Assembly: GCA_018399745.1 (NCBI GenBank)
Contig: JAGYNZ010000004.1
Location: 40,091-104,090, forward strand
DNA from: Deltaproteobacteria bacterium
GTDB lineage: Bacteria > Desulfobacterota > Dissulfuribacteria > Dissulfuribacterales > UBA3076
DNA: 64,000 bases
Direction of reading: 5' to 3'
Below are positions 37,610-47,021 of this stretch, piece by piece. Position 1 is the stretch's first letter. Every line of letters starts with the position of its first letter. The notes beneath the pieces were generated by a model that was not told the origin of the DNA, did no database searches, and saw nothing but the letters and a program-made list of their open reading frames with translations. The position numbers and the translations under genes were made by a program.

Positions 37610-38848
37610 ATGGATGTCAAGCATGCTAAAAATCTAATTTCATCCCTTTTTGCCAATGGGTCTTCAGTTTCAGGCAAGGTGCGTTTGTGGGATGGCTCTG
37701 AAATATCTTTTGGGAAGGAGGCCCCGACATTTGTCATACACTTCAAGACACCAGAAGCCTTGAATGCCATTTGGGGCAATCTGTCCACAGGATTTGGAGA
37801 GGCCTATACCAGAGGCGACATAGAAGTGGAGGGGGATCTGGGTGAAGTGGTTAGCCTGGCCTATAAAGAAGGCCTTTTCTCCAAGCTTTCGCCGATGCAA
37901 AAGGCCCATCTCTGCTGGTTTAATTTGAGGCAAAAGGCGAATCTTAAACAGACCAAAAAAGACGTACAGGCCCATTATGACAGGGGCAATTTCTTCTATA
38001 AGCTATGGCTTGACAAAGGCCTTAATTACTCCTGTGCATATTTCAGTAGTATTGACGATTCTCTGGAACAGGCTCAGTTACAAAAGATTCATCACACGCT
38101 TAAGAAGCTTAGACTGAGACCAGGTCAGAGGTTACTCGATATCGGGTGTGGCTGGGGTAGCCTGGTGGCGGAAGCGGCCAGATCTTATGGCGTGAGAGCT
38201 GTGGGGCTGACCCTTGCTGAGAATCAGCATGAACTCGGATGCAGGCGTATAAACAGGGAGGGACTGACGGGCAGGGCTGAGATTCGGCTTCAGGACTATC
38301 GGGAGATCCCTGCTGCAGAACGTGGAATATACGACCGGATAGTATCCATTGGTATGTTCGAGCATGTCGGTAAGGAGAATATCCAGGTCTTTTTTGAGAA
38401 ACTTGCGGAATTACTTCGCCCAAAAGGTATATTATTGCTGCATACCATCGCACGATTGAAACCCGAGCCTATGGATCCATGGTTAAAAAAATACATATTC
38501 CCAAATGGTTACATACCTGCCCTGGGAGAGGTTGTTGAGGCTGCGCAAGACGTGGGTCTGGATTTTTCAGACCTAGAAGACCTTCGTTTGCATTATGACT
38601 TGACGTTGGGGCACTGGATAGAGCGGTTTGAGGCAAATGCAACGCAGGTCAGAAAAATGATGGGGAAACAGTTTGTAAGGATGTGGAGGCTTTATCTTCA
38701 CGGTTCTCAGAGGTCATTCCGCCATAGTAGACTGCATGTTTTTCAGCTTCTCTATTCTATGGGATGCAGAAAAGATTGGCCTTTGACAAGAGACAGACTA
38801 ACAGCAACATCCTTATCTGAATTTTCCAGCTATGGAGACGTACGATGA
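37610..38848 (+). CDS. cfa: Cyclopropane-fatty-acyl-phospholipid synthase
   Basis: 412 residues. Transfers a methylene group from SAM to unsaturated acyl chains of membrane phospholipids. N-terminal lipid-binding domain (about 1-115), then the SAM domain: VQAHYDRGNFFYKLWLD, YSCAYF, motif I LLDIGCGWGSL near 177, GLTLAENQ, and the MFEHVGKEN block with catalytic Glu/His. The closing RMWRLYLHGSQRSFRHSRLHVFQLL is typical. AGGAGGG lies just before the ATG. Two palindromes sit in its upstream region. It stands alone between kamA (205 bases) and the convergent rtcB. Confidence 0.95.
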   Translation: MDVKHAKNLISSLFANGSSVSGKVRLWDGSEISFGKEAPTFVIHFKTPEALNAIWGNLSTGFGEAYTRGDIEVEGDLGEVVSLAYKEGLFSKLSPMQKAHLCWFNLRQKANLKQTKKDVQAHYDRGNFFYKLWLDKGLNYSCAYFSSIDDSLEQAQLQKIHHTLKKLRLRPGQRLLDIGCGWGSLVAEAARSYGVRAVGLTLAENQHELGCRRINREGLTGRAEIRLQDYREIPAAERGIYDRIVSIGMFEHVGKENIQVFFEKLAELLRPKGILLLHTIARLKPEPMDPWLKKYIFPNGYIPALGEVVEAAQDVGLDFSDLEDLRLHYDLTLGHWIERFEANATQVRKMMGKQFVRMWRLYLHGSQRSFRHSRLHVFQLLYSMGCRKDWPLTRDRLTATSLSEFSSYGDVR

Positions 38849-38949
38849 GCACGTCCCATCTGAGGAAAATTCCGGGTCTTTTATCTTCGGTTTTTTAGAA
38901 CGGAATCGTATTCAGGACATTGGAGGTTGCTTTAGTTGACGATAAGAAA

Positions 38950-40380
38950 TCAACCCTTGATGCAGGCCATGGGTCTCAACATCGCCACCTTTCTTGCAAG
39001 TCCTGCCATGTGCGTGGAATCCACTACCCTGTTGACGTCCTTGTATGCTTCGGGCGCTTCTTCAGCTGCACCCCTGTAGCTCGCTGCCCTTATGAGGATA
39101 CCTTTTTGGGCAAGTTCGGCGATTATCTTCCGGCCTTTCCAGCGTTTCAGCGCGGCCCTTCGACTCATTGAACGGCCTGCGCCGTGGCAAGCAGAACCCC
39201 AGGCTATGGCTTCTCCTGTTTCCTGGCCTGCCAGAATATAGGAACAGGTCCCCATCGTTCCACCTACGAGCACGGGCTGACCGATATTTTTGAATGCCTC
39301 TGGTAATTCAGGTCTGCCGGGACCAAATGCCCTGGTAGCACCCTTTCGGTGGACATAAAGGCGTTTCACCTTGCTGTTTATTCTATGGTTTTCTATTTTG
39401 CATGTATTGTGGCTGACATCATAAAGGTTTTTCACATTCGCTCTTGGGCATATTTCATGAAAAACCTGACGGATCAAATGAGTAATTACCTGCCGATTCG
39501 CCAGTGCACAATTTACCCCACAGGCCATGGCCTTATAATATCTTTGTCCTTCAGGGGATTTTATTGGAGCGCACACAAGCTCCCGTTCTTTGATTGGAAT
39601 ATGATACTTCTTGCCGGCCTGACCAAGTACCTGAAGATAATCAGTTCCGATCTGATGGCCCAGTGCCCTGGAGCCACAGTGGATTGCCACTATTATGTCT
39701 CCCTGTCTTAAGCCCATGGCCTTTGCGGAAGGCTGATGAAAGATCTTTTCTACGCACTGTATCTCCAGATAATGGTTTCCTGAACCAAGGGTCCCCACCT
39801 GTCGATACTGTCGAAGTTTAGCGATATCAGAGACACAAGATGGGTCAGCCCCCTCCAGTCTTCCCTGTTCTTCCGTGTGGGCAAGATCTTCGAATAGTCC
39901 GTAACCCCGACCCACCGCCCATTGCGCACCTCCTGTGAGAACGTCATCCAGTTCGTCAGGTGACAGCCTGATCTTACCTTCAGAGCCCACACCAGATGGA
40001 ACAACTCTGAAGAGTTGATCTATCAGCGACTCAAGGACAGGAAGGATCTCGTCTCGCGTAAGACCGGTCTGCAGGTTTCTGACCCCGCAGGAAATATCGT
40101 AGCCGACTCCGCCTACCGATATAATACCGCCGTCTTCCGGATCAAATGCCGCTACTCCCCCGATGGGAAAACCATAACCCCAGTGAGCATCGGGCATGGC
40201 AATGGCAACCTTGACAATCCCGGGGAGAGAGGCAACGTTGCTGAGCTGCTGGCAGACCTTTTCATCCATTTCGGAAATCAGATCCTCACTGGCGAAGATC
40301 AGGCCGGGCACTCTCATATCCTTATCCATGGGGATCTCCCACTGATATTCTCCCAGGCGTTTTAGCTGTTTAATCTCCAT
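38950..40380 (-). CDS. rtcB: RNA-splicing ligase RtcB
   Basis: 476 residues. GTP- and Mn2+-dependent ligase joining 2',3'-cyclic phosphate (3'-phosphate) ends to 5'-OH RNA ends. Metal-site motifs are visible: MPDAHWGYGFPIGGV, GGVGYDISCGVRN with the metal-binding Asp and Cys, GSGNHYLEIQ, AIHCGSRALGHQ, DVSHNTCKIE, and the guanylylated His in LYVHRKGATRAF; GSACHGAGR follows. It is followed upstream on the same strand by archease, its activator, 28 bases away. Bacterial rtcB is often driven by sigma-54 RtcR; neither rtcR nor rtcA is present here. Confidence 0.97.
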   Translation of the reverse strand: MEIKQLKRLGEYQWEIPMDKDMRVPGLIFASEDLISEMDEKVCQQLSNVASLPGIVKVAIAMPDAHWGYGFPIGGVAAFDPEDGGIISVGGVGYDISCGVRNLQTGLTRDEILPVLESLIDQLFRVVPSGVGSEGKIRLSPDELDDVLTGGAQWAVGRGYGLFEDLAHTEEQGRLEGADPSCVSDIAKLRQYRQVGTLGSGNHYLEIQCVEKIFHQPSAKAMGLRQGDIIVAIHCGSRALGHQIGTDYLQVLGQAGKKYHIPIKERELVCAPIKSPEGQRYYKAMACGVNCALANRQVITHLIRQVFHEICPRANVKNLYDVSHNTCKIENHRINSKVKRLYVHRKGATRAFGPGRPELPEAFKNIGQPVLVGGTMGTCSYILAGQETGEAIAWGSACHGAGRSMSRRAALKRWKGRKIIAELAQKGILIRAASYRGAAEEAPEAYKDVNRVVDSTHMAGLARKVAMLRPMACIKG

Positions 40381-40408
40381 GGTCTATTTAAATAGTGATA
40401 ATGCTAAT

Positions 40409-40828
40409 CTATACATCTACGACACACTGTGCAATCCAGCAGTCTTCATCTTGCCTGACCACGAGTTCTGTAAAAGTTGCTCCTTTGACTTCTACTCCTC
40501 GTTGATGCCTTGATGAATCAAACGGTTCTCCCATTGCTGTTCCTGTAAGACTAAGGTCCTGTATTTTAACTTTGAAGTCGCTGAATATAAGCCTTTGTAT
40601 ATCGGATTCAGCCAAAAGGCAATTGAGCCAGGCAACAAATAGACCCTCGATATCAAAGGACTCACATGAAATTACGACAGATTTCCGGGGTCTGATGGTG
40701 TCAAAGTCTTCCACCAAAAGAGAGAACATTGACTTGGCACCGTTTTCAAAGGCCTCTGACAAGGTCTTGCCCCTACCCCTGATGCCTATGTCAGCCCCGT
40801 GTTCAAACGTTTCAAAGGATGCCGCCAT
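40409..40828 (-). CDS. Archease, RtcB activator
   Basis: 139 residues. Archease speeds RtcB guanylylation and turnover. The N-terminal FEHGADIGIRGRG corresponds to the HTADxGI metal-binding motif; GLFVAWLNCLLAESD, GEPFDSSRH and the closing VKGATFTELVV and CVVDV are family blocks. It lies 28 bases before rtcB and overlaps the stop of the three-helix membrane protein by 17 bases, so all are probably one operon. Confidence 0.93.
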   Translation of the reverse strand: MAASFETFEHGADIGIRGRGKTLSEAFENGAKSMFSLLVEDFDTIRPRKSVVISCESFDIEGLFVAWLNCLLAESDIQRLIFSDFKVKIQDLSLTGTAMGEPFDSSRHQRGVEVKGATFTELVVRQDEDCWIAQCVVDV

Positions 40829-41054
40829 GTCTGCTCCACTTTTTCCGACTCCATTCTATCCATCCCCAGATGGAAAGCCCTGTAAAGACAGTAAAAAGGG
40901 CGGCCTGAGCATAAATACCGTGATAGATATTCACGATTATCCATCCTATGTTCGCCATTGTATAGACAGCAAAACCAGAACGTTTTTTTCTTATGTTCAG
41001 TATTGCCCCTATTATACTCAGAGCAGTCAGTGTCCAGGGAAAAATATGATTCAT
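40812..41054 (-). CDS. Three-helix PnuC-like small membrane protein
   Basis: 80 residues from ATG 41054. Three membrane helices: IFPWTLTALSIIGAILNI, GFAVYTMANIGWIIVNIY and QAALFTVFTGLSIWGWIEW, followed by basic residues. The N-x-x-G-W and final W-G-W-x-x-W pattern resembles one triple-helix repeat of PnuC nicotinamide riboside/NMN transporters, so it may act as a dimer like SemiSWEETs. The start is uncertain: GGAGG lies upstream at about 41110 and a rare ATT at 41102 would add 16 residues; the longer frame to 41210 overlaps the hydrolase gene and is unlikely. It sits between a nicotinamidase-like hydrolase and archease. Confidence 0.65.
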   Translation of the reverse strand: MNHIFPWTLTALSIIGAILNIRKKRSGFAVYTMANIGWIIVNIYHGIYAQAALFTVFTGLSIWGWIEWSRKKWSRHGGIL

Positions 41055-41148
41055 AATTCCGCGCAACGAGGCATAAATGGTATTCCTGAATTCAACAAAA
41101 ATTCTGAGTCCTCCAACAGAGACCTTTTGATTGGAATCACAGTTCAAC

Positions 41149-41715
41149 TCACCTGAGGTACGGCAACATGGCCTTAAACATAGGGGTTCCGGCCCTTTCC
41201 AGCAGCTCATAAACCGCCATTTCCGCCGGTCCTACAGATGCTCCGATGGTCTCCATTCGGCTCAGAGCCAACTTGGCATTTCTTCCTTTCCTGGATGATA
41301 TCGCATCAGCCACTATCCAGGGCCTGTAACCCATTTTGTTTGCACAAACGGCAGTCTGATACACGCATATATGAGCCTCTACACCTACCAAAATAAGAGT
41401 GTCAACAGCGGCAGGCAGGTCGACTATGAACTGTTTCACTTTGTCGTTTGCTAGCGAATTAAACTCAATTTTGTCTACACAGGTGTTATCCGCAAGCAGT
41501 TCGGCAAGTTCAGGGACAAAAGGTCCGAGGCCCTTTTGGTATTGTGTTGTTGCTACAATAGGTATCTCCATAGCCTTGGCACAGTGTATCATCAGGGCGA
41601 TATTAGATATTACTCTGTCTGCTTTATGAATGACCTTCATGAGGTTTTCCTGAGGATCAATGACCAAGAGGCAGCAACGTTTGGGATTCAGAATATCCAG
41701 GCAAACATCAATCAT
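41149..41715 (-). CDS. Isochorismatase-family cysteine hydrolase
   Basis: 188 residues. Cysteine hydrolase fold with catalytic D20 (LLVIDPQENL), K82 (VDKIEFNSL) and C117 (GVEAHICVYQT). The nearest characterised type is YcaC-like; nicotinamidases also belong here but their metal-site histidines are not evident, so the substrate is open. AAGGAGATAGCC precedes the start. An intrinsic terminator lies just upstream (41732-41769), so it starts its own transcript, which continues into the PnuC-like, archease and rtcB genes. Confidence 0.88.
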   Translation of the reverse strand: MIDVCLDILNPKRCCLLVIDPQENLMKVIHKADRVISNIALMIHCAKAMEIPIVATTQYQKGLGPFVPELAELLADNTCVDKIEFNSLANDKVKQFIVDLPAAVDTLILVGVEAHICVYQTAVCANKMGYRPWIVADAISSRKGRNAKLALSRMETIGASVGPAEMAVYELLERAGTPMFKAMLPYLR

Positions 41716-41731
41716 ACGGCTATCTCCTTAC

Positions 41732-41769
41732 AAAAAAAAGCGCATGTATTATAACATGCGCCTTTTTTT
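41732..41769. terminator. Bidirectional intrinsic terminator
   Basis: Stem GCGCATGT / ACATGCGC (41740-41761) flanked by eight A on the left and seven T on the right, so it works on both strands. It ends the minus-strand transcript of the OFA transporter and stands just ahead of the hydrolase gene. Confidence 0.9.
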
Positions 41770-41772
41770 GCC

Positions 41773-41844
41773 GAAACTGGAAACTGGAAATTTGAAATCA
41801 GGTAATAAATCTACATCTTATTATTTTTTCCCATTTCAAATTTC
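41773..41844. repeat. Heptad GAAACTG repeats with a 12-base inverted repeat
   Basis: 41773-41800 reads as four units starting GAAA at 7-base spacing (GAAACTG twice, then GAAATTT and GAAATCA). GAAATTTGAAAT (41787-41798) recurs inverted as ATTTCAAATTTC (41833-41844). Similar heptads occur at 52288 and 61527. Confidence 0.6.
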
Positions 41845-41887
41845 ACTGCTGGTGAATTGTCGTGAAAAACACCATACACGATTTCTG

Positions 41888-43186
41888 CTATTCTTCTCCA
41901 ACGTATTTGGGCCTTGTTGTGATACGCGCCAGAATAACTCCAAGAATAAGCAGTGCCCCTGAGATATAAAAAGCATACTTCAGACTGCCTGTTATGTCTT
42001 CAATTGTACCACCCAGTCTGGCCATGAAAAAGCCGAGACCCCAGCCCAGAAATACCAGACCGTAGTTGAATCCAAGGTTCTTGGAGCCGTAGAAGTCAGC
42101 AGTAAAGGATGGCAACAGCGCAAGACCACCGCCATACTGCCAGTATGCGATACCAACAACCACAAACAGAAGCAGGACATTCTGTGTAGAGATTACAAAT
42201 GGTAATGAAAACAGGCACAGGGCAGATATGGCGCAGTTTATAGTATACGCATTCACACGCCCGATTTTGTCAGAATAAGAACCGGTACCGACTCTTCCGG
42301 CCGCATTGACAAAACCTCCAAATGATACAAGGATCCACGCGTTTGCCGCGAGAAATGGTATATTCTGGCCTGCCTTTATCATCAGGCTGTTGGCGTTTGC
42401 AATGATCAAAAGTCCTGACTGTGTGGTAAGCATGAACAAGAATACCAAGGCATAGAACTGCCAGGTCTTGACCATCTCAGAGGCATTCCAATTACGCTTG
42501 GTCGAAGCGGCTATCTGCTTGGCGGTTGCAGCGACTTTAGGTCCGGGAGGCACATATCCTTCCGGAGGTGTCAGCAGGAGTTGACCCGCAATAATTACCA
42601 CCAGTGCGAACAGTATTCCGAGACCAACAAAGCTTCCTGTTATGCCATAGTGGTCAATCAGATATTGCGCCAGAGGGCCGATATAGAGGGCCGCTCCTCC
42701 GTAGCCTCCTACTACAAGCCCTGCAACCAGGCCTCTTCTATGAGGCCCAAACCACTTCAGTGCCGCAGGGGTAGGGGCGGCATAACCAATGCCCATACCT
42801 ATGCCCCCCAGTATGCCGAAGCCCAGGATCAGGCCGGCATAACTTTTCATCAATCCGGCAACTATGCAGCCAGTGGCCAGGAAAAGTCCGCCCACGGTTG
42901 CACCAACCTTGGGGCCGAATTTATCTTGTATGCGGCCCCCGGGGATCATCAACAAGGCAAAGATGATAACGCATAAGGAAAATGGTGTTGCAGCCTGGGC
43001 ATTTGTCAGGTAGGTCCAACCTGCATTCATACCCTCTTCAATGACTTGACCAGCCTTATCCACATCAACCAGGCTCGATTTCCATATGCTCCAGGCATAT
43101 AATATGCCCAGACACAGGTTGATGGCAGTACCTGCAAAGGTCGTTATCCAGGCCTGCGCTGGTTCTTTTGTAATTTGAGCCGTCAT
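41888..43186 (-). CDS. OFA-family MFS transporter
   Basis: 432 residues with about 12 membrane helices. It belongs to the oxalate/formate antiporter family of the major facilitator superfamily (ITTFAGTAINLCLGILYAWSIW, GGIGMGIGYAAPTPAALKWFGPHRRGLVAGL, WKTWQFYALVFLF-like helix 7 start). The substrate cannot be read from sequence. Its place 37 bases after acetyl-CoA synthetase 1 suggests a small monocarboxylate such as acetate or propionate. AGGAGGT lies 8 bases before the ATG. The bidirectional terminator at 41732 closes the unit. Confidence 0.92.
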   Translation of the reverse strand: MTAQITKEPAQAWITTFAGTAINLCLGILYAWSIWKSSLVDVDKAGQVIEEGMNAGWTYLTNAQAATPFSLCVIIFALLMIPGGRIQDKFGPKVGATVGGLFLATGCIVAGLMKSYAGLILGFGILGGIGMGIGYAAPTPAALKWFGPHRRGLVAGLVVGGYGGAALYIGPLAQYLIDHYGITGSFVGLGILFALVVIIAGQLLLTPPEGYVPPGPKVAATAKQIAASTKRNWNASEMVKTWQFYALVFLFMLTTQSGLLIIANANSLMIKAGQNIPFLAANAWILVSFGGFVNAAGRVGTGSYSDKIGRVNAYTINCAISALCLFSLPFVISTQNVLLLFVVVGIAYWQYGGGLALLPSFTADFYGSKNLGFNYGLVFLGWGLGFFMARLGGTIEDITGSLKYAFYISGALLILGVILARITTRPKYVGEE

Positions 43187-43223
43187 ATTTATGTACCTCC
43201 TAAAGACGCTCTAATGCAATGAA

Positions 43224-45311
43224 TTATTTCTTCTTCATCAGCTTTTTTTTGGCTTTCTTGAGATCGTCTATCATGTCCTGCGACATCTTTTGGATTTCAG
43301 AGACGATATCGGGATTTGCCAGTGTCGTGGTATCACCCACGTCCTTGTTATTGGATATGGCTGACAGTATCCTGCGCATGATTTTTCCGGAACGTGTTTT
43401 CGGCATATCCGGCACAATCCAGACCTTTCTCGGCCTCGCGATTTTGCCAATGGAATCGCAGAGACTCTGTGAGATCTTGGCAACCAATTCAGGGCTGGGA
43501 TCGTATCCAGGCTTCAGAGAGACATACAGATCAGGGACCATTCCCTTTATTTCGTCAGCTACAGGCACAACCGCTGCCTCCGCCACTTCAGGGACATCAA
43601 GTGAAGCGGACTCAAGCTCCTTGGTCCCGAGCCGGTGTCCGGAGACATTGATTACGTCATCAATTCTCCCGAGGATGCGATAGTATCCGTCTTCGGACAA
43701 CATGGCCGCATCGCCGGCAAGGTAAGGCCAATCACGCCAGTCCTTACTCTTTTTGTTTTTGCAGTACCTTGCAAAATACGTGGACACAAATCTGTCACGA
43801 TCTCCCCATATGGTCTGGAACTGACCCGGCCAGGGATTCTGTATACAAATATTGCCTGCCTTTCCAGCTCCAGCAGGCACGATGTTTCCGTCATCATCAT
43901 AGATTATCGGGTGAATACCGGGTACAGCAGGACCTGCACTTCCAGGCTTCATGGCCTTAATTGCTGGCACGGTACTGCAGAGAAAACCACCGTTCTCCGT
44001 CTGCCACCAGGTATCAACTATTACTGCCTCTCCCTTTCCGACTACATTGTAATACCATTTCCACACCTCCGGCTCGATAGGTTCTCCGACAGTAGTCATG
44101 TGCTTGAAGTGATAATTGTACTTCGCAGGTTCATCAGGACCGATTTTTCTGAGTGCCCGTATTGCGGTTGGTGCAGTATGGAAGATATTAACATCCAATT
44201 CTTCCGCTATCCTCCAAGCCCGTCCGGCATCAGGATACGTCGGCACACCTTCAAAAATTACAGAAGATGCACACAGGGCCAACGGGCCGTAAACAATATA
44301 TGAATGTCCGGTTATCCAGCCGATATCCGCCATACACCAGTAAACATCCTCCGGATGAATATCCTGGATATATTTTGAGGTACCAGTCACATACGCAAGA
44401 TATCCGCCCGTGCTGTGCTGGCATCCCTTGGGCTTTCCAGTGGTTCCACTCGTATACATCAGAAATAGGGGGGCCTCAGCAGGCATGGGTACCGGATCCA
44501 CTCTTTTGCCTCGGTACTCCTTGATTACATCATTTACAATAAAGTCACGACCTTTTACCATGGGCGTCGGACTCGAGTTTTTCCCGGGATAGCGCTGCCA
44601 TATCAGGACCTTATCAACGTTCTGGCCATCCTTTTTTGCCTTTGCAACGGCTATGTCGGCGTTTGCTTTATGGTCAAGGAGCTTGCCGCCCCGGTAATAA
44701 CCATCAATGGTTATCAGCACATTGCTTTTGGAATCAACGATTCTGTCTGCACACGCGTGGCCGCTGAAACCTCCAAAGACCTCGGAGTGAATAACGCCGA
44801 GTCTGGCGCACGCAAGCATGGTTATTGGGAGTTCAGCCACCATGGGCAGGTGAAGCGTCACCCTGTCGCCTGCCTTTAGACCAGCAAAGTCACGAAGAAG
44901 CGCGGCAACCTCGTTGACCCTTACATAAAGATCCTGATACGTAAGATGCTCAATTCGTTCATTTTCAGGTTCAGGGACCCAATGGATAGCCGTCTTGTTC
45001 TTATTCTTTTCAAGATGTCTGTCCACACAGTTGTAGCAGGCATTTATTCTCCCACCCACGAACCATTTCCAGCACGGCGCGTCACTTGTATCAAGTGTTG
45101 TATGCCAGTACTTGTACCAGTCCAGTAAATCAGCATATTCCTTGAAACATTCAGGAAAGTTGTCAAGGCTGAACCGGTCATATACACCTTCGTCCGTCAG
45201 ATTTGCCTGAGCAATAAATTTTGTGGAAGGATTATAATAATCCTCCTCTTTCCAGTGAACAGCGATCTCTGATGCTGAAGTTTTTACGGATGTCTTTTTT
45301 GCCTTTGCCAT
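43224..45311 (-). CDS. acs: AMP-forming acetyl-CoA synthetase 1
   Basis: 695 residues. Activates acetate (possibly propionate) to acyl-CoA with ATP via an acyl-AMP. ANL-superfamily motifs: P-loop YTSGTTGKPKG near residue 285, VDTWWQTENGG, YLAGDAA, GRIDDVINVSGHRLGT and the acetylation-site lysine in KTRSGKIMRR near 643. The Trp in the WWQTE motif favours a short acyl chain such as acetate. N- and C-terminal tails are Lys-rich. AAGGAG is upstream of the ATG. It precedes the OFA transporter by 37 bases and follows the porin, with a second synthetase beyond. Confidence 0.95.
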   Translation of the reverse strand: MAKAKKTSVKTSASEIAVHWKEEDYYNPSTKFIAQANLTDEGVYDRFSLDNFPECFKEYADLLDWYKYWHTTLDTSDAPCWKWFVGGRINACYNCVDRHLEKNKNKTAIHWVPEPENERIEHLTYQDLYVRVNEVAALLRDFAGLKAGDRVTLHLPMVAELPITMLACARLGVIHSEVFGGFSGHACADRIVDSKSNVLITIDGYYRGGKLLDHKANADIAVAKAKKDGQNVDKVLIWQRYPGKNSSPTPMVKGRDFIVNDVIKEYRGKRVDPVPMPAEAPLFLMYTSGTTGKPKGCQHSTGGYLAYVTGTSKYIQDIHPEDVYWCMADIGWITGHSYIVYGPLALCASSVIFEGVPTYPDAGRAWRIAEELDVNIFHTAPTAIRALRKIGPDEPAKYNYHFKHMTTVGEPIEPEVWKWYYNVVGKGEAVIVDTWWQTENGGFLCSTVPAIKAMKPGSAGPAVPGIHPIIYDDDGNIVPAGAGKAGNICIQNPWPGQFQTIWGDRDRFVSTYFARYCKNKKSKDWRDWPYLAGDAAMLSEDGYYRILGRIDDVINVSGHRLGTKELESASLDVPEVAEAAVVPVADEIKGMVPDLYVSLKPGYDPSPELVAKISQSLCDSIGKIARPRKVWIVPDMPKTRSGKIMRRILSAISNNKDVGDTTTLANPDIVSEIQKMSQDMIDDLKKAKKKLMKKK

Positions 45312-45632
45312 AGATCAAGCTCCTTAATTTGTAATTGTACGCATATTGAATTTTGCATACCGAATATTTTAATAAAACATTTGGCACCTTGCTTCATCGT
45401 CATTTCAAAGAGTGAAACCAAGATAGGCCTTTTAATCAATTCCTAAAGAATTTTTATTTCGCTCCAAACAAACAAGAGGTCTTACCCCAAAAATGAATGA
45501 TGCCAAAAAATTAATAATAAATAACTGTTTTTATACATACATTTTCAGAACACATAATTCCTGTAATACCATTAATTAAACCTCCTTTCCAAATTTAGAT
45601 TTCTGCCAAGAAATTTCTACTATTTATTTCCT
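45312..45632 (-). other. 321-base gap before acs with a possible 13-codon leader ORF
   Basis: On the minus strand a near-perfect AAGGAGGT (about 45579-45586) is followed at proper spacing by ATG 45572 and a 13-codon ORF ending in TAA at 45531 (MVLQELCVLKMYV). This could be a leader peptide for acs or chance. No paired hairpins or sigma-54 boxes (TGGCAC-N5-TTGC) could be found. Confidence 0.4.
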
Positions 45633-46985
45633 TTAGAAGGCATACTGCATGGAGACCGTAAAGCGGTTGCCTCTATTAATTTCATCATCTCGCTCGGTCT
45701 TAAGCCGAATAAATTCTGCGCCTACGCTAAGCGGTTTAGAGAGTGAATACCAGGTATTGAAAAAAAACTGTTGGTTATGCGTAAACCGACGGTCATTATA
45801 AAATTCCCCTATGTCGCCGTCATTGGGATGGTCAAAACCATAACCTCCGGTAAAAGTGGTCTTGTCATTGAATGCATAAGTGAGATCAGCCCATCCGCCA
45901 TAGGCTGATGCAGGTTCACCATACTCAGCCTTATCATTATCGTACGCCATATCCAGATCGTAGCGAAGAAAGTTGCGCCCTATGCCCTCTCCTGTCCAGA
46001 GTTCACCCTTTAAGGTAAAGGGACCGGCGACGTACTTGAGCTCCCCACAGATCAGCCAGCGGTCGACCTTATCAGAACTATCCTGTCCATAATCGGCATT
46101 TCGGTAACCTGCACCAAGGGCTACAAGTCCCCCTTTGCCAAGGATTTCATCAGAATACTGTATACGGCTGAGAAGCCACGGCATACGGTCCTCGTTTTCC
46201 GTATCTGTGCGTCTGTGTTTCATTACCGAGGCCAATAACTGGAAATTCCCCAGCTTTTGCCTCACTGTGATCTGCGGTACACGCCACCACAGGTTCCCGG
46301 CAGCGGTCAGGATACCGAAGTCAACCGTAGATGGATTGAGCTGTGAGACCGGGATCCAGTCCTGACCGACCAGCATGCTTGTATGGGTCTTTTCGTAGTC
46401 GACATTGATATATGCCAGGCGCATACGTGGAATAAGGTTGTTGCCGGCATTGTCGCCGTAGAAGTCCGTCTCTATGTGGGCCATGGCCGACCATTCGTCC
46501 CATTTGTGACTGGCCTTGAATCCCAGCCGGGTGTCACGGGGATTGAAGTTTGTAGAGTCGTTTTCATAATCACGCCCTTGGGCCACGCAACCTAAGAAGT
46601 CATTGTAGTTCTTGAATTCTGCAGTGTCGTAATGAAAGTCGACCTTGACTTTTCCGTAGAGTTGCATGTTGTATTTGGACCAAACATTCCCCAAATTCTT
46701 CAGACTTCTCAGGGCAGTGACCTCCTCGGCGGTCAAGGCCTGGACCTCAGGTGCGGCCACCATCTGGGGTGCCGGAGGGGCTGTTTCAATCTGATTGATG
46801 CGGTTTTGCAGGGCCTGCATATTTTTTTGCATCTGTATCATCTGGTCCTGCATGGTCTTCATCTGCATCTTCAGGTCTTCAACAGATTCTCCATATGCTA
46901 ATGTGCCAACTCCTCCGCTGAAACAAACAAATAATAAGCTGAAAACAAGTATTATCGCCCCGTAAGGGGCAAAAAATCCCTTCAT
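45633..46985 (-). CDS. DcaP-like outer-membrane porin
   Basis: 450 residues. Signal peptide (about 1-32), a short coiled coil (about 35-68, LKMQMKTMQDQMIQMQKNM) and a 16-stranded-type barrel ending in the aromatic C-terminal Phe (FTVSMQYAF) needed for outer-membrane assembly. It resembles the DcaP-like trimeric porins, which pass dicarboxylates and other small acids. Position between the two acetyl-CoA synthetases suggests it admits carboxylates through the outer membrane. AGGAGG precedes the ATG. The gap to acs2 is only 36 bases, so they are cotranscribed. Confidence 0.9.
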   Translation of the reverse strand: MKGFFAPYGAIILVFSLLFVCFSGGVGTLAYGESVEDLKMQMKTMQDQMIQMQKNMQALQNRINQIETAPPAPQMVAAPEVQALTAEEVTALRSLKNLGNVWSKYNMQLYGKVKVDFHYDTAEFKNYNDFLGCVAQGRDYENDSTNFNPRDTRLGFKASHKWDEWSAMAHIETDFYGDNAGNNLIPRMRLAYINVDYEKTHTSMLVGQDWIPVSQLNPSTVDFGILTAAGNLWWRVPQITVRQKLGNFQLLASVMKHRRTDTENEDRMPWLLSRIQYSDEILGKGGLVALGAGYRNADYGQDSSDKVDRWLICGELKYVAGPFTLKGELWTGEGIGRNFLRYDLDMAYDNDKAEYGEPASAYGGWADLTYAFNDKTTFTGGYGFDHPNDGDIGEFYNDRRFTHNQQFFFNTWYSLSKPLSVGAEFIRLKTERDDEINRGNRFTVSMQYAF

Positions 46986-47021
46986 TTGAAAAAACCTCCT
47001 CTATCCTTCATTTTTATAAGT

